Source: Candidatus Coatesiibacteriota bacterium
GTDB lineage: Bacteria > RBG-13-66-14 > B26-G2 > JAUVZD01
Reading direction: 5' to 3'
Assembly (NCBI GenBank): GCA_030602715.1
Contig: JAUVZD010000004.1
Coordinates: 1-64,000, forward strand
Length of the DNA stretch: 64,000 nucleotides
Each line of letters starts with the position of its first letter. Positions within the stretch are counted from its first letter, which is position 1. The position numbers and the translations under genes were made by a program. The notes below the pieces were generated by a model. It had not been told where the DNA came from. It worked only from the letters and a program-made list of their open reading frames with translations, and did not search any database. Shown one piece after another: positions 1-10,824 of the stretch.

Positions 1-142
1 AGTCGTGAATCTGCCAACCGGTGGGCGGATTGTCTGCTCCTCCCCACCCCGGCGGGTTATCAAACTCCTCGTGGAAGACTACATCACTCATAGCGAAGGG
101 GGATAGCAACAACATTGTGGTTATGAGTATTATCTGTCGCAT
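1..142 (-). CDS. Secreted protein, N-terminal part only
   Basis: The gene enters the window from the left edge on the minus strand; only its first 47 codons are here. It starts with ATG at 142, preceded by AGGAAAGGAG at good spacing. Residues 1-20 form a hydrophobic signal peptide (MRQIILITTMLLLSPFAMS), followed by a mature start rich in Asp, Gly, Pro and Trp (EEFDNPPGWGG). This resembles the beginnings of extracellular beta-sandwich proteins. The rest, including any C-terminal tag like those of other secreted proteins in this window, lies outside, so no function can be given. Confidence 0.7.
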   Translation of the reverse strand, partial: MRQIILITTMLLLSPFAMSDVVFHEEFDNPPGWGGADNPPTGWQIHD

Positions 143-243
143 TATCTTCTCCTTTCCTGATAATTTAGCCTATAAATAGCATAACATAGATTTCAATTCC
201 GCAACCAATTTTATGCTAAAATTAAGGAAAAATTAGGGATTTT

Positions 244-352
244 ATGGAAACTTTTTTCCAGAAATCCATTAAAAAAATGTATAGCCGTATGCTATACTAA
301 CGAGAAAAATGATGGAAACTTTTTTCCAGAAATTCCGCCCTTTTTTCCAGAA
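244..352. repeat. Operator-like inverted repeats around the recX promoter
   Basis: A 22-base sequence occurs identically at 244-265 and 312-333, with a 12-base partial copy at 341-352. Its core is an inverted repeat, TGGAAA-N4-TTTCCA. The two full copies lie 68 bases apart and bracket an extended -10 promoter element (290-298). This fits a pair of regulator binding sites. The regulator is unknown. Confidence 0.6.
269..298 (+). promoter_or_regulatory. Extended -10 promoter for recX operon
   Basis: TATACT at 293-298 is preceded by TGC (extended -10, 290-292). A weak -35 (TTAAAA, 269-274) lies 18 bases upstream. The -10 overlaps a palindrome, TATAGC-N5-GCTATA (280-296). It points to recX at 408, leaving a leader of about 100 bases that holds the second operator-like repeat. 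Confidence 0.5.
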
Positions 353-407
353 CTCGCGATAAAACTACAGTGGTCTGCCACCCCGCCCTTTTATTTGGAA
401 AGAGCAG

Positions 408-1106
408 ATGGCTGGATTCCCCACCAGAAGACGCCGAAAGAAAGATTTTCCCGCCCAGGGAAAGATTAGCGAGTTACGCCCCCTCACCAAGGACCCCTCC
501 CGCATAGGAATCAAGATTGAGGGGGGGTATGTGGGCTCCTTACCGATGGACAAGGTGGACGCGCTGGACCTGAGCGAGGGGAAATACCTCACCCCGGCTT
601 TTATGCGTCAGTTGAGGGACGCCATAGAGGAGGCAGACTGCAGATGGCAGGCGCTCAATCTGCTCTCCTATCGTCCCCGCTCGGTTGCGGAGATACGCCG
701 TCGTTTGAAAGCGAAGGGTTTTAGCAAGTATCTCGTAGAAAGAATTATTGCCTGGTTGCTTGATAAAGGCTACCTCAACGACGCCGAGTTCGCCCGGGCT
801 ATGGTGCGCTCCAAGACCGAGGGGAGTAAACCCCTGGGCAGTTTCGTCCTGCGCAGGAAACTGCTGCAAGCCGGGGTGGACGATGAGAACATAGCGGTCG
901 TTCTCGGCGAGATAGAGAGCGAATACCAGAACTGCCGACGAGCGGGGGAAGATGCCCTCAAACGCTACCGAGACCTGGATAAGAGGAAAGCCCGCCAGAG
1001 GCTCTACGCCTATCTTGCCCGCAGGGGCTTCCCGGTGGACGATATAAAGATGGTACTCTTGGAGCTTGAGCAGCAGTTGGGAAGAGATGAGGCGGAGGAA
1101 GGCTGA
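408..1106 (+). CDS. recX: Regulatory protein RecX
   Basis: RecX binds RecA filaments and modulates recombination and SOS induction in the cytoplasm. The 232-residue product has a basic, poorly conserved N-terminus (about 1-80) and then the helical RecX repeats. Recognisable stretches are ALNLLSYRPRSVAEIRRRL, GYLNDAEFA and LRRKLLQAGV, with a C-terminal repeat of the type YAYLARRGFPVDDI. The length is within the family range. It is the first gene of a probable two-gene unit: its TGA overlaps the ATG of the next gene. The promoter region carries paired inverted repeats, which would suit damage- or stress-responsive control, though that is inference. No recA lies in the window. Confidence 0.9.
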   Translation: MAGFPTRRRRKKDFPAQGKISELRPLTKDPSRIGIKIEGGYVGSLPMDKVDALDLSEGKYLTPAFMRQLRDAIEEADCRWQALNLLSYRPRSVAEIRRRLKAKGFSKYLVERIIAWLLDKGYLNDAEFARAMVRSKTEGSKPLGSFVLRRKLLQAGVDDENIAVVLGEIESEYQNCRRAGEDALKRYRDLDKRKARQRLYAYLARRGFPVDDIKMVLLELEQQLGRDEAEEG

Positions 1107-2758
1107 TGATTGCCCGTCCCCCAAAAAACGACCTGCGATTAGCCACACCCGACGAGACCCGCCCCACCCCCAAAGAGCAGAGGGCAAACCCCCTGGTGCC
1201 CGCCATCATCATCATTGTAGTCTTCATCATCCGCATCCTCACCCGTGCCAAGTATATGTTCTACCTCTCCTCCTTCGCCTTCGCCGTGGGCACAGAGGCA
1301 TACAACCCGGCTCTGCTCCATCCCCAGCCCCCGGGCTACCCCGCCTTCGTGGGACTGACCAAACTGCTTCTTTTTTCCGGCATAGACCACTGCCTGGCTA
1401 TGGAGCTCATCTCCGCACTTGCCAGCGGAGTTGCCTGCGCCTACCTCTTCCTGCTCATCCATAGGCTCTCCACCACCAATCTGGCATTGACCATGACCTC
1501 GGCTTTCGCCTTCAACCCCATCTTCTGGTATTACGGCGCAAATCCCCTCACCTACGCCCTCTCCTCGGCATTTGCCTGCGCCGTCGCCTATCATCTATGG
1601 CTCGCCGGCAGCGAGAAGACCTTTCACTTTCCACTGGCGTGCGCCCTGACCGCAATAGGGGGCGCCTTCCGCCAGGATATCGCTCTGTTTATGCTCCCCT
1701 TGCTAATCTGGGGTGGATGGAGACTGCGCCGCTATGTGAAGACCGTGCTTCTGGGTGGCGTCCTCTTCTTAGCCCTCAATCTCTCCTGGTTCATCCCGGT
1801 CCTCACAGCAAGCGGTGGCTGGGGACCTTACTTCGCCACCAGTTCAAAGATTTTCTCCCGCTTCCTTTCCACCTACTCCGTCTTCTTCGGTGGGGAGCGA
1901 GCCATCTCCATAGTTATGAAAGTCTTCGGCTGGACGGTGGTGGGCGCAATTCTACCTCTGTCCGCCTTACTGATAACCCCCTTCCTCAAAGACCGCTCCA
2001 AGCCCCAAGAGAGAAGACCCCTCCCCCTCTCCTTCATCCTCACCTGGCTCATCCCCCCCCTGGCTTTCTTCTTATTGCTATATATCGCCTCCGCCGGTTA
2101 CCTGCTCATCGTCATCCCCGCCTTCTATCTGCTCTGCGCCCTCGTCTGGCACCGCCGGGGGATGAAGGGGCTTACTGTCCACATCCTGATGACTGCGGGA
2201 GTAATCCTCGGTGCAGGTATCTTTATGGGGGTCAACCCCCAGTCGCTTCAGGCGCCGACGATTGCAGAAAACCTGACCCAACTCAGGTTAAACAAACTGG
2301 TCCTGCAGTTCTCCTACAGCGAGATAAACAAACGGGACTCAACCATCTGTCAGCTGGCGGAGATTTTGGGGGAGGAGAACTATAAAAATCACCTCATCCT
2401 CTGTGACCACATCGGGTGTTATCCAGATTTCGCCTGGCGGGATGTGGTGCAGTGGTATAGTCCCCAAGACACCACTGTCGCCAGCTTCTCCCGCTTCTGG
2501 GACTTTGACCCCCCACTGATTAAAGCCCTGGATGAGAACTACATCCTGCAGGAATACCACGCCGACCACTTTCCCCTGCAACCGCAGCTCTACGGGCACT
2601 ATATCATCATCAGCGACATTCCCTTCCCCCCAGCACACATCTTTGATGTGCAGGAGATACTGAACATCAACCGTTTCGTCTTCCTCTACCGCATTGAGAC
2701 CACCCACAGCCTCTCCATTCTCCTTGACCATCTGGAATACGGCGAGGGAGCGCGGTAA
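1106..2758 (+). CDS. Polytopic membrane protein, GT39-like glycosyltransferase
   Basis: A 550-residue integral membrane protein with about ten hydrophobic segments. The cytoplasmic N-terminus is Pro/Arg-rich, and after the first membrane helix there is a loop containing HPQPPGYPAFVG. That HPPGYP-type motif is typical of the dolichyl/undecaprenyl-phosphate-sugar mannosyltransferase clan (GT39, PMT/ArnT-like). Residues after about 400 form a soluble domain. The start ATG overlaps the recX stop (TGATG), so the two are translationally coupled. Donor and acceptor cannot be told from sequence; transfer of a lipid-linked sugar at the periplasmic face is the family expectation. It lacks the TPR tail of the GT39-like gene at 7502. 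Confidence 0.7.
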   Translation: MIARPPKNDLRLATPDETRPTPKEQRANPLVPAIIIIVVFIIRILTRAKYMFYLSSFAFAVGTEAYNPALLHPQPPGYPAFVGLTKLLLFSGIDHCLAMELISALASGVACAYLFLLIHRLSTTNLALTMTSAFAFNPIFWYYGANPLTYALSSAFACAVAYHLWLAGSEKTFHFPLACALTAIGGAFRQDIALFMLPLLIWGGWRLRRYVKTVLLGGVLFLALNLSWFIPVLTASGGWGPYFATSSKIFSRFLSTYSVFFGGERAISIVMKVFGWTVVGAILPLSALLITPFLKDRSKPQERRPLPLSFILTWLIPPLAFFLLLYIASAGYLLIVIPAFYLLCALVWHRRGMKGLTVHILMTAGVILGAGIFMGVNPQSLQAPTIAENLTQLRLNKLVLQFSYSEINKRDSTICQLAEILGEENYKNHLILCDHIGCYPDFAWRDVVQWYSPQDTTVASFSRFWDFDPPLIKALDENYILQEYHADHFPLQPQLYGHYIIISDIPFPPAHIFDVQEILNINRFVFLYRIETTHSLSILLDHLEYGEGAR

Positions 2759-2765
2759 TTTTCCT

Positions 2766-2794
2766 TTGCAATTCACTCCCCCATCTGATAAAAT
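2766..2794 (+). promoter_or_regulatory. Sigma70-type promoter for alaS
   Basis: TTGCAA (2766-2771), a 17-base spacer, then TAAAAT (2789-2794), about 50 bases before the alaS start. It begins only eight bases after the previous gene stops. Confidence 0.65.
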
Positions 2795-2846
2795 CAACGG
2801 TTAGAAGCCTCTACCTGCCGAAAAACCCGCCCGAGGATTGATTGCC

Positions 2847-5485
<2,639 letters not shown>

Positions 5486-5489
<4 letters not shown>

Positions 5490-6034
5490 TGAACAGGGAA
5501 GAAGCCCTAAAGCGGGTAAAAAAAGAGGTTAAGACCGTAAACCTGGTAAAGCACATGCTTGCGGTGGAGGCTTGCATGCGCGCCCTGGCAGGTAAGCTGG
5601 GTGAGGACCAGGAGCTGTGGGGGCTGGCTGGCATCTTACACGACCTGGACTACGAACACACCAAGGACTCCCCCCAGGAACACGGCAAGCTTACTTGCTG
5701 TATGCTTGCCGATGACGGGCTCCCCCGGGAGTTGCTGGACGCCATCCTGGCTCACAACTATCACAAACCCTGTGAATCCGACATGGAGCTTGCCCTCTTC
5801 GCCGTTGACCCCACCAGCGGGTTTCTGGTTGCCTGCGCCCTTATGCATCCGGAGAAGAAGCTCTCGGCAATAGATATCACCTTCGTCAAGAACCGCTTAA
5901 AGGAGAAGCGCTTCGCCGCCGGCGCCAGCCGGGAGCAGATGGCGGAAGGTGGCAAACTGTGCTCAAGTATGGAGGACTTTTTGGAGACATGCCTTCAGGC
6001 TATGCAGGGGATAAGCAAGGAGCTGGAGCTTTAG
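5486..6034 (+). CDS. HD domain-containing protein
   Basis: A 182-residue cytoplasmic protein of the HD metal-dependent phosphohydrolase superfamily. The metal-binding set is visible: His23 (VKHMLAVE), the HD pair at 52-53 (GILHDLDYEH), and a later HNYH at about 90. Family members hydrolyse nucleotides or other phosphoesters, and the substrate is unknown here. Its start overlaps the alaS stop (ATGATGA), so it is co-translated with alaS. A similar HD protein next to synthetase genes is seen in many bacteria, but no tRNA-related role can be shown. Confidence 0.8.
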
Positions 6035-6136
6035 GCTGGAGATGGGCGTCAAATGGCGAGTTATTCAATCCTTTCACATATAACCTCTCAACAAAGAGAG
6101 CGGTCTTAGAGCAATTTCAAAGAAAAGGAGCGAACA

Positions 6137-6610
6137 TTGAGAAGATTATCTATCCTCATTCTGGTCCTGGCGGTCCTGCTTCCTTCGGTCGCTTCCGCCA
6201 AGACCTTCACCACCCACTTCGCACCGACCTTCGGGATGAGAATCGGCTCATTGCAGGCGGTCTTCGGTGCCAAGGGAGAATGGGTGATTGTGCCCCTGAA
6301 TAACATGATGGGGCTTGAATTTACCACCGAGTTCTCCGTCGGCGAGGGAAATGAAGTCCTAAACTTCGGCTTCCATCCCAAGTTCCGCTATCCAATAGAC
6401 GAATTCACGCCCTATGCCGGTATGGGGTTTTCCATCGTCCATGTCTTCGGTCTCCCCGAGCAGGCGGACGCCACCGACGCCTGTTTTGACATACTGGCTG
6501 GTTTTGAATGGGCTTTCAGCCCCAAAATCTCACTTCTGGGACAGGTGGAGGGACACATTGACGGGGGGGACTTCGTTGACCTGGAGACGGGACTGGTCTT
6601 CCACTTATAG
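6137..6610 (+). CDS. Small outer-membrane beta-barrel-like protein
   Basis: A 157-residue exported protein. It starts with TTG 6137, six bases after AAAGGAG, and has a clear signal peptide (LSILILVLAVLLPSVASA). The mature part alternates polar and hydrophobic/aromatic residues as in amphipathic beta-strands (GMRIGSLQAVFG, LNFGFHPKFRY, YAGMGFSIVHVFG) and ends in aromatic-polar strands finishing LVFHL. The size fits an eight-strand OmpA/OmpW-like barrel. It is the last gene before a strong convergent terminator. A specific function cannot be assigned. Confidence 0.65.
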   Translation: MRRLSILILVLAVLLPSVASAKTFTTHFAPTFGMRIGSLQAVFGAKGEWVIVPLNNMMGLEFTTEFSVGEGNEVLNFGFHPKFRYPIDEFTPYAGMGFSIVHVFGLPEQADATDACFDILAGFEWAFSPKISLLGQVEGHIDGGDFVDLETGLVFHL

Positions 6611-6637
6611 TCAAATAATGAACCGGGACATATTTAC

Positions 6638-6672
6638 AAAAACCCCCCGGGCTGGAAGACCTGGGGGGTTTT
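6638..6672. terminator. Bidirectional rho-independent terminator
   Basis: AAAACCCCCC (6639-6648) pairs with GGGGGGTTTT (6663-6672) to give a ten-base-pair stem with A and T tracts on its two flanks. It sits between the convergent genes ending at 6610 and 6688 and could serve both. Confidence 0.85.
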
Positions 6673-6687
6673 GAATGCAGACGCAAA

Positions 6688-7317
6688 TTACTTAAACAAT
6701 GCCTTAATCTTTCCAAAGCTCTCCGATTGGATGTTGGTATAATCCGAGTAATCAATGTAGAGTTCCGGCCAATAGTCGGGGTAAGAACTGTTATCGGAGG
6801 AGAGATTGTAGCAATATGGATTAGATGGTTCGTCTTCAGCTCTCAGTTGGATCCCGTAATTTTCCAGGACACCATCCACCCATTGTTGCACTAAGTCGGT
6901 GACATCAAAATCCTGCCAACCAGCTCCATCGTAGTTGGTGATTGAATCAGCATCATCGGGGATATCCGGCTTGTTACTCCAGGTTACTACCATCTCCTCC
7001 CAGGACTCCAGATTATGATAGACCCCCCAGGGCTCGTCGCTGGGTGGATTGTACAAGACATAGAAAGACATAACCGCGGAGTTGATGACATAATAACCGG
7101 AGGGGTCAAATTCATCGGTCAAGTCAAACTCCACTATACCTCTAGCGATAACACCAGAACCCCAGTTGTCGGTAATGTAATCATGGGTACCCCAGTTACT
7201 GCTAGGCATCGTGTTCACGACCTGTGAATCCTTATTGGTAACTATGGTCACCTCATCGGCGTAAGACAACACCACCGCAAAAAGGAAAAGAGTGGTAAAA
7301 ATAGCTAGCACTTTCAT
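6688..7317 (-). CDS. Secreted DNRLRE-domain protein with C-terminal LGK-type tag
   Basis: A 209-residue exported protein. ATG 7317 lies eight bases from GGAGGT; a GTG at 7323 is too close to that site. A signal peptide (LAIFTTLFLFAVVLSYA) is followed by a DNRLRE-type beta-sandwich: GVIARGIVEFDLT, an AVMSFYVL strand, WEEMVVTWSNKP, then FDVTDLVQQWVDG and NYGIQLRAE. Such domains occur in extracellular surface proteins of many bacteria. The last residues, ESFGKIKALFK, match the tails of other secreted proteins here (43.0, 57.4 kb) and may be a sorting or anchoring signal. The ligand is unknown. Confidence 0.8.
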   Translation of the reverse strand: MKVLAIFTTLFLFAVVLSYADEVTIVTNKDSQVVNTMPSSNWGTHDYITDNWGSGVIARGIVEFDLTDEFDPSGYYVINSAVMSFYVLYNPPSDEPWGVYHNLESWEEMVVTWSNKPDIPDDADSITNYDGAGWQDFDVTDLVQQWVDGVLENYGIQLRAEDEPSNPYCYNLSSDNSSYPDYWPELYIDYSDYTNIQSESFGKIKALFK

Positions 7318-7452
7318 CCTCACTCACCTCCAAAATGATAGTTTTAAAATGTTTTAATGGAAATACTGTAAATCAATTACTGATATATTAAAAAGCAAAA
7401 CCCTGCACCCATTATAGGAATCCTCCCCCTTTTTATAACCCATTTTTAGTAT

Positions 7453-7461
7453 ATTATATCA
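7453..7461 (-). promoter_or_regulatory. Possible extended -10 promoter for the DNRLRE gene
   Basis: On the minus strand TGATATAAT gives an extended -10 (TG-A-TATAAT; hexamer at 7453-7458). No good -35 was found, and a second TATAAT lies at 7411-7416 with a poor -35. Either could start transcription of the gene beginning at 7317. The 184-base gap holds nothing else I can support. Confidence 0.3.
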
Positions 7462-7501
7462 TATCTTCTTAATAATGGCGCAATAATCGTCAAATATTCT
7501 C

Positions 7502-9562
7502 TTACTCTTTAATTATTTTCTTATCACCCAGTTTCTCCAGATTCAATTTTACCGATTCGTTCTCCGGGTCCAGCATCAGGGCGGTCTCAAACTCCCTTCT
7601 TGCCCCAGAGATATCGCCCAGCTCGGCAAGCACTATGCCCAGGTTGTTGTGCGCCTGGAAGAGACCGGGAGCGATGGCGACTGCGGCTTGCAAAGGCTCC
7701 AGTGCCAGGTCGTAGTATTCAACATCCAGATACGCCGCACCCAGGTTGGTCAGCAGGGCGGGGTTGTTCGGCTCTGCCTGAAGTTGAGTGAGAAATTCGC
7801 CTATCCCGGGGTTTAATGCTAACGCCTCCCGCTCACGGACCACCCTCTCCACAACAGCCAGGTTGTTTTGAGCGAGCTGGTTATCCCCATCCAGTTCCAA
7901 CACCAGAAGAAACTGCTCTCTTGCCCCCTCAATATCCCCCAGCCCGAATTTAGCTATGCCCAGATTCAGATTTGCCTCTATATCGTCGGGATACCGCTCA
8001 AGCACCACCTGAAAGCAGGCTATGGCACCCATATGGTCTCCCTCCTGGTCCAGATAGATTCCCAGATTGCCGTTCGCCTCCGGATAATCGGGGAGGAGGG
8101 CAACCGCCTTCTCATACATCGCCTTGGCTTCAGGGCGACCCTCCTCCATATACTTTACCCCCAGGTTGTAATAGGCGTCGGCGTTGAACTCGGTCGCCAT
8201 CTCTCCCACATTCCAGTTGCAGGCGACCAGCAGAACGGTGAGCAGACCGCAACTGATTACAGCCTTCAACCACCTCCTCTCCCGAAAGAGGCTGACCAGA
8301 GCGAATACTCCATAGACCGCAAGGATGACCAGGAAGGGGAGGATGTTCATGCGGTAGCGGGCGCAGACGAAGAAGAGGATGATTATCAGGATGTGGCTTG
8401 CCGAAAAGAGAAGAATCAGCCAACTACCCTCCTTCTTCCTTGCCAGAGCGAAAACTGCTCCCACCACCGCCAGAGGAAAGAGCAAGCCGTAAGGAAATGC
8501 CAGCCCCCACTTCCAGACCAGGATGGAGAGCAGGAAAGAATACTCCCGGAAGGGATAGAGCTCCTGATTGCGCATTATCTCGTTGCCGTGGGCAAAGAGC
8601 GAGAGCTTCTTTCCCAGCACAGCCAGATAGCCCAGTGGGTCCTTTGCGATTATCTTCATCCCCTTATCAACGAAGTATGCGGACTGCTCGCTGGGCTTCT
8701 CATATCCAGCCTCTATCGGCTCCTGAAGCAGGGCTTGCCACTCATAACCGGGGCGGATGCCCACCTTCTGGTCAAAGTCCTTTCCGCTCCCGATGAAGAA
8801 GTTGATGCCGGCATTGGAGCTGATAAGCACCAGGTCATCGCCCTCCTGCAAGTTACGCAGGGTGACCGGGAAGATGACCGCCATTACCCCCAACAGAAAA
8901 CACAGCCCCATTACCAGCATACGCCTCCAACCGACCGGCTCCTTCCGTCGGCGAAGGCGTAGCAGACCATAGACGAGAACCACCAAAGCGAAGAGGAGTA
9001 TCACCGCCATGGCGATTGCCGAAGCCCCCAAGACCAATCCACTTAGCAGAGCCCGCCACCAGGCGGGTTTATCAAGCGACCACAGCAGGGAGAGGATGAG
9101 TAATAGATTGAGGAAGATTATCAATGCCGGGGCAAGAAGCTCCCCCTCAAAGAACAGCATAGTGCCGTAGATGGAAAGCGCAACCCCGACAGCCACTGCC
9201 ACCCGGGGACCGAAGATGCGTTTTGCCAGAAGATAGGCTAGAAGGACATTGACCACCCCTAAAAGCATCTGCAGGAAGCGTATGGTGAAAAGATTGTGAC
9301 CGAAGAGGTTATACAGAAAACCCAGAAAATATGGGTAAAGTGGGGGCTGAAAAAAAGGACCCTCGGTGGGGTTCTCTCCCTCGGCAATCTTGGTCGCCAT
9401 CACATCATAACTGTCGGAGTCAACGATGGGGTAGTCAAAGAAGGGATTGTCGCCAAGTTGGTTGATATAGACGATGCGTATAAGTATCGCCAGGCTCAAA
9501 ATAAGTAAGATGACCAGCAGAGGTCTTCTTCGGTAAACCGACCCTGTATCCTTCGTCTTCAC
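7502..9562 (-). CDS. GT39-like membrane glycosyltransferase fused to TPR domain
   Basis: A 686-residue protein. The N-terminal two thirds is a polytopic membrane domain of the GT39/ArnT-like clan. An early Asp-rich periplasmic loop (DSDSYDVMATKIAEG) is followed by a QPPLYPYFLGF motif and about ten more helices to about residue 450. The C-terminal third (about 460-680) holds TPR units such as YYNLGVKYMEEGRPEA, PEANGNLGIYLDQEGDHMGA and AHNNLGIVLAELGDISGA. GTG 9562 sits seven bases after AAGGA. Inference: it transfers a lipid-linked sugar at the periplasmic face, with the TPR part binding a protein partner or substrate. Confidence 0.75.
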   Translation of the reverse strand: MKTKDTGSVYRRRPLLVILLILSLAILIRIVYINQLGDNPFFDYPIVDSDSYDVMATKIAEGENPTEGPFFQPPLYPYFLGFLYNLFGHNLFTIRFLQMLLGVVNVLLAYLLAKRIFGPRVAVAVGVALSIYGTMLFFEGELLAPALIIFLNLLLILSLLWSLDKPAWWRALLSGLVLGASAIAMAVILLFALVVLVYGLLRLRRRKEPVGWRRMLVMGLCFLLGVMAVIFPVTLRNLQEGDDLVLISSNAGINFFIGSGKDFDQKVGIRPGYEWQALLQEPIEAGYEKPSEQSAYFVDKGMKIIAKDPLGYLAVLGKKLSLFAHGNEIMRNQELYPFREYSFLLSILVWKWGLAFPYGLLFPLAVVGAVFALARKKEGSWLILLFSASHILIIILFFVCARYRMNILPFLVILAVYGVFALVSLFRERRWLKAVISCGLLTVLLVACNWNVGEMATEFNADAYYNLGVKYMEEGRPEAKAMYEKAVALLPDYPEANGNLGIYLDQEGDHMGAIACFQVVLERYPDDIEANLNLGIAKFGLGDIEGAREQFLLVLELDGDNQLAQNNLAVVERVVREREALALNPGIGEFLTQLQAEPNNPALLTNLGAAYLDVEYYDLALEPLQAAVAIAPGLFQAHNNLGIVLAELGDISGARREFETALMLDPENESVKLNLEKLGDKKIIKE

Positions 9563-9634
9563 CCGCCAATCCTTTTTATTCCGTTATTCTTTTTATTAAA
9601 GCCCTTTATACCCGGTAAACGACACCACACCGGC

Positions 9635-10807
9635 TCAAGCGGAGCTGATAACCGCCTCCTCCTCCATCAAGGTGCACAGGACTCTCACCACCTGAGAGTC
9701 AAACTCAGTTCCCGACTTCTCCTCAATTAGAGTTAAAGCCTCCTCCCTGGACATGGAAGCCCGATAATGGCGCTTGGAGGTGAGGGCATCAAAGACATCA
9801 GCCACCGCTATGATGCGGGCGCCGATGGGAATGTCCTCCCCGGAGAGCCCCTGGGGATAACCGCTTCCATCCAGCCTTTCGTGATGCAAGGCGGCTATTT
9901 GGGGAATATCAACCAACTCCTCCTCAAAGTCAACCCGTTCCAGGATGCGCCTGGTGATGTTTACATGCTCGCGCACCTCATCCATCTCCTCATCGGTCAG
10001 TTTACCCGGTTTGAGCAGAATGGCATCTTTCACCCCAATCTTTCCGTAGTCGTGAAGATAGGCGGCATAGCGCACCACCAGAACTTCGTTTTCCGATAGT
10101 GCCATCGCTTGAGCGATGGCTACAGAATATTCCATCACCTTCTTGGAATGACCGGCGGTTGTGGGGTCGCGCATGTCAATGGTATCCGCCAGGGCTTTCA
10201 GCAGGTTTTCAAACATTTGTCGGCGGGTGTCCATAAAAATGGCGTTCTCCACCGACACCGAAGCCTGGGAAGCTATCACCAGCAGAAGCTCCTCGTCGTC
10301 CTCGGTGAATGCTCCACCAACTCTATTCAACACCTGAAGGACGCCGATAGTCTCCCCTCCCTTGCCCTTCATCGGCACGGTGAGCATAGAGCGGGTGCGA
10401 TAGCCGGTCTTTTTGTCTATCTCCGGGTTGAAACGGGAGTCTTTATAGGCATCGGTGGCGTTAATCACCTGACCGGTCGTAGCCACGCTACCGGCAATGC
10501 CCCGGTCGGCGGGAAAACGGATTTCCCTTGCCTCCCCCTCGCCAAAGATGGACCATAACTCAGAGTTTTTCCTGTCCAGGAGAAATACGATAGCGCGCTC
10601 GGCTTTAAGAAAGGAGCCGGTCTGGTCGGCGATCAGCTGCAGAAGGTGTCTAAGCCCCCCGGCCTCGGAGAGGGAGTGGGAAAGCTTGAGCAGTATCCTA
10701 TGACGCTCCAGTTTGGTCTCCAATCTCTCCATCCTCCGCCCCCCGAAAAACCGCTTCATCAAACCTCGCAGACCACCACTGACCTCCTCAAACTCACCTT
10801 TTCCCAT
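9635..10807 (-). CDS. GAF and HD-GYP domain protein (probable c-di-GMP phosphodiesterase)
   Basis: A 390-residue signalling protein. A short helical N-terminus (1-40) leads to a GAF sensor domain (about 40-195, with DRGIAGSVATTGQVI and LTVPM). An HD-GYP output domain follows (about 200-385), with the HD pair in YLHDYGKIG (about 252) and the diagnostic HHERLDGSGYP (308-318). Family members cleave cyclic-di-GMP to GMP or pGpG. No membrane segment is visible, so it should be cytosolic and sense a small molecule through GAF. It lies directly downstream of the DUF4388 gene, with 17 bases between, which suggests a shared signalling role. Confidence 0.88.
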   Translation of the reverse strand: MGKGEFEEVSGGLRGLMKRFFGGRRMERLETKLERHRILLKLSHSLSEAGGLRHLLQLIADQTGSFLKAERAIVFLLDRKNSELWSIFGEGEAREIRFPADRGIAGSVATTGQVINATDAYKDSRFNPEIDKKTGYRTRSMLTVPMKGKGGETIGVLQVLNRVGGAFTEDDEELLLVIASQASVSVENAIFMDTRRQMFENLLKALADTIDMRDPTTAGHSKKVMEYSVAIAQAMALSENEVLVVRYAAYLHDYGKIGVKDAILLKPGKLTDEEMDEVREHVNITRRILERVDFEEELVDIPQIAALHHERLDGSGYPQGLSGEDIPIGARIIAVADVFDALTSKRHYRASMSREEALTLIEEKSGTEFDSQVVRVLCTLMEEEAVISSA

Positions 10808-10824
10808 TTTTAAGCTCCCGGTTT

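Noticed and set aside
2052-2059. A C8 run in the GT39-like gene, as a possible phase-variable tract
   Set aside because: It lies mid-gene as ordinary Ile-Pro-Pro-Leu codons in a C-rich gene and several G7 or C7 runs occur nearby; only the G9 tract at the methyltransferase start stands out.
7868-8962. A 364-codon open frame on the plus strand inside the GT39/TPR gene
   Set aside because: It is antisense to a well-supported gene with clear membrane helices and TPR motifs, has no ribosome site worth noting and a composition typical of a G+C-rich shadow frame.
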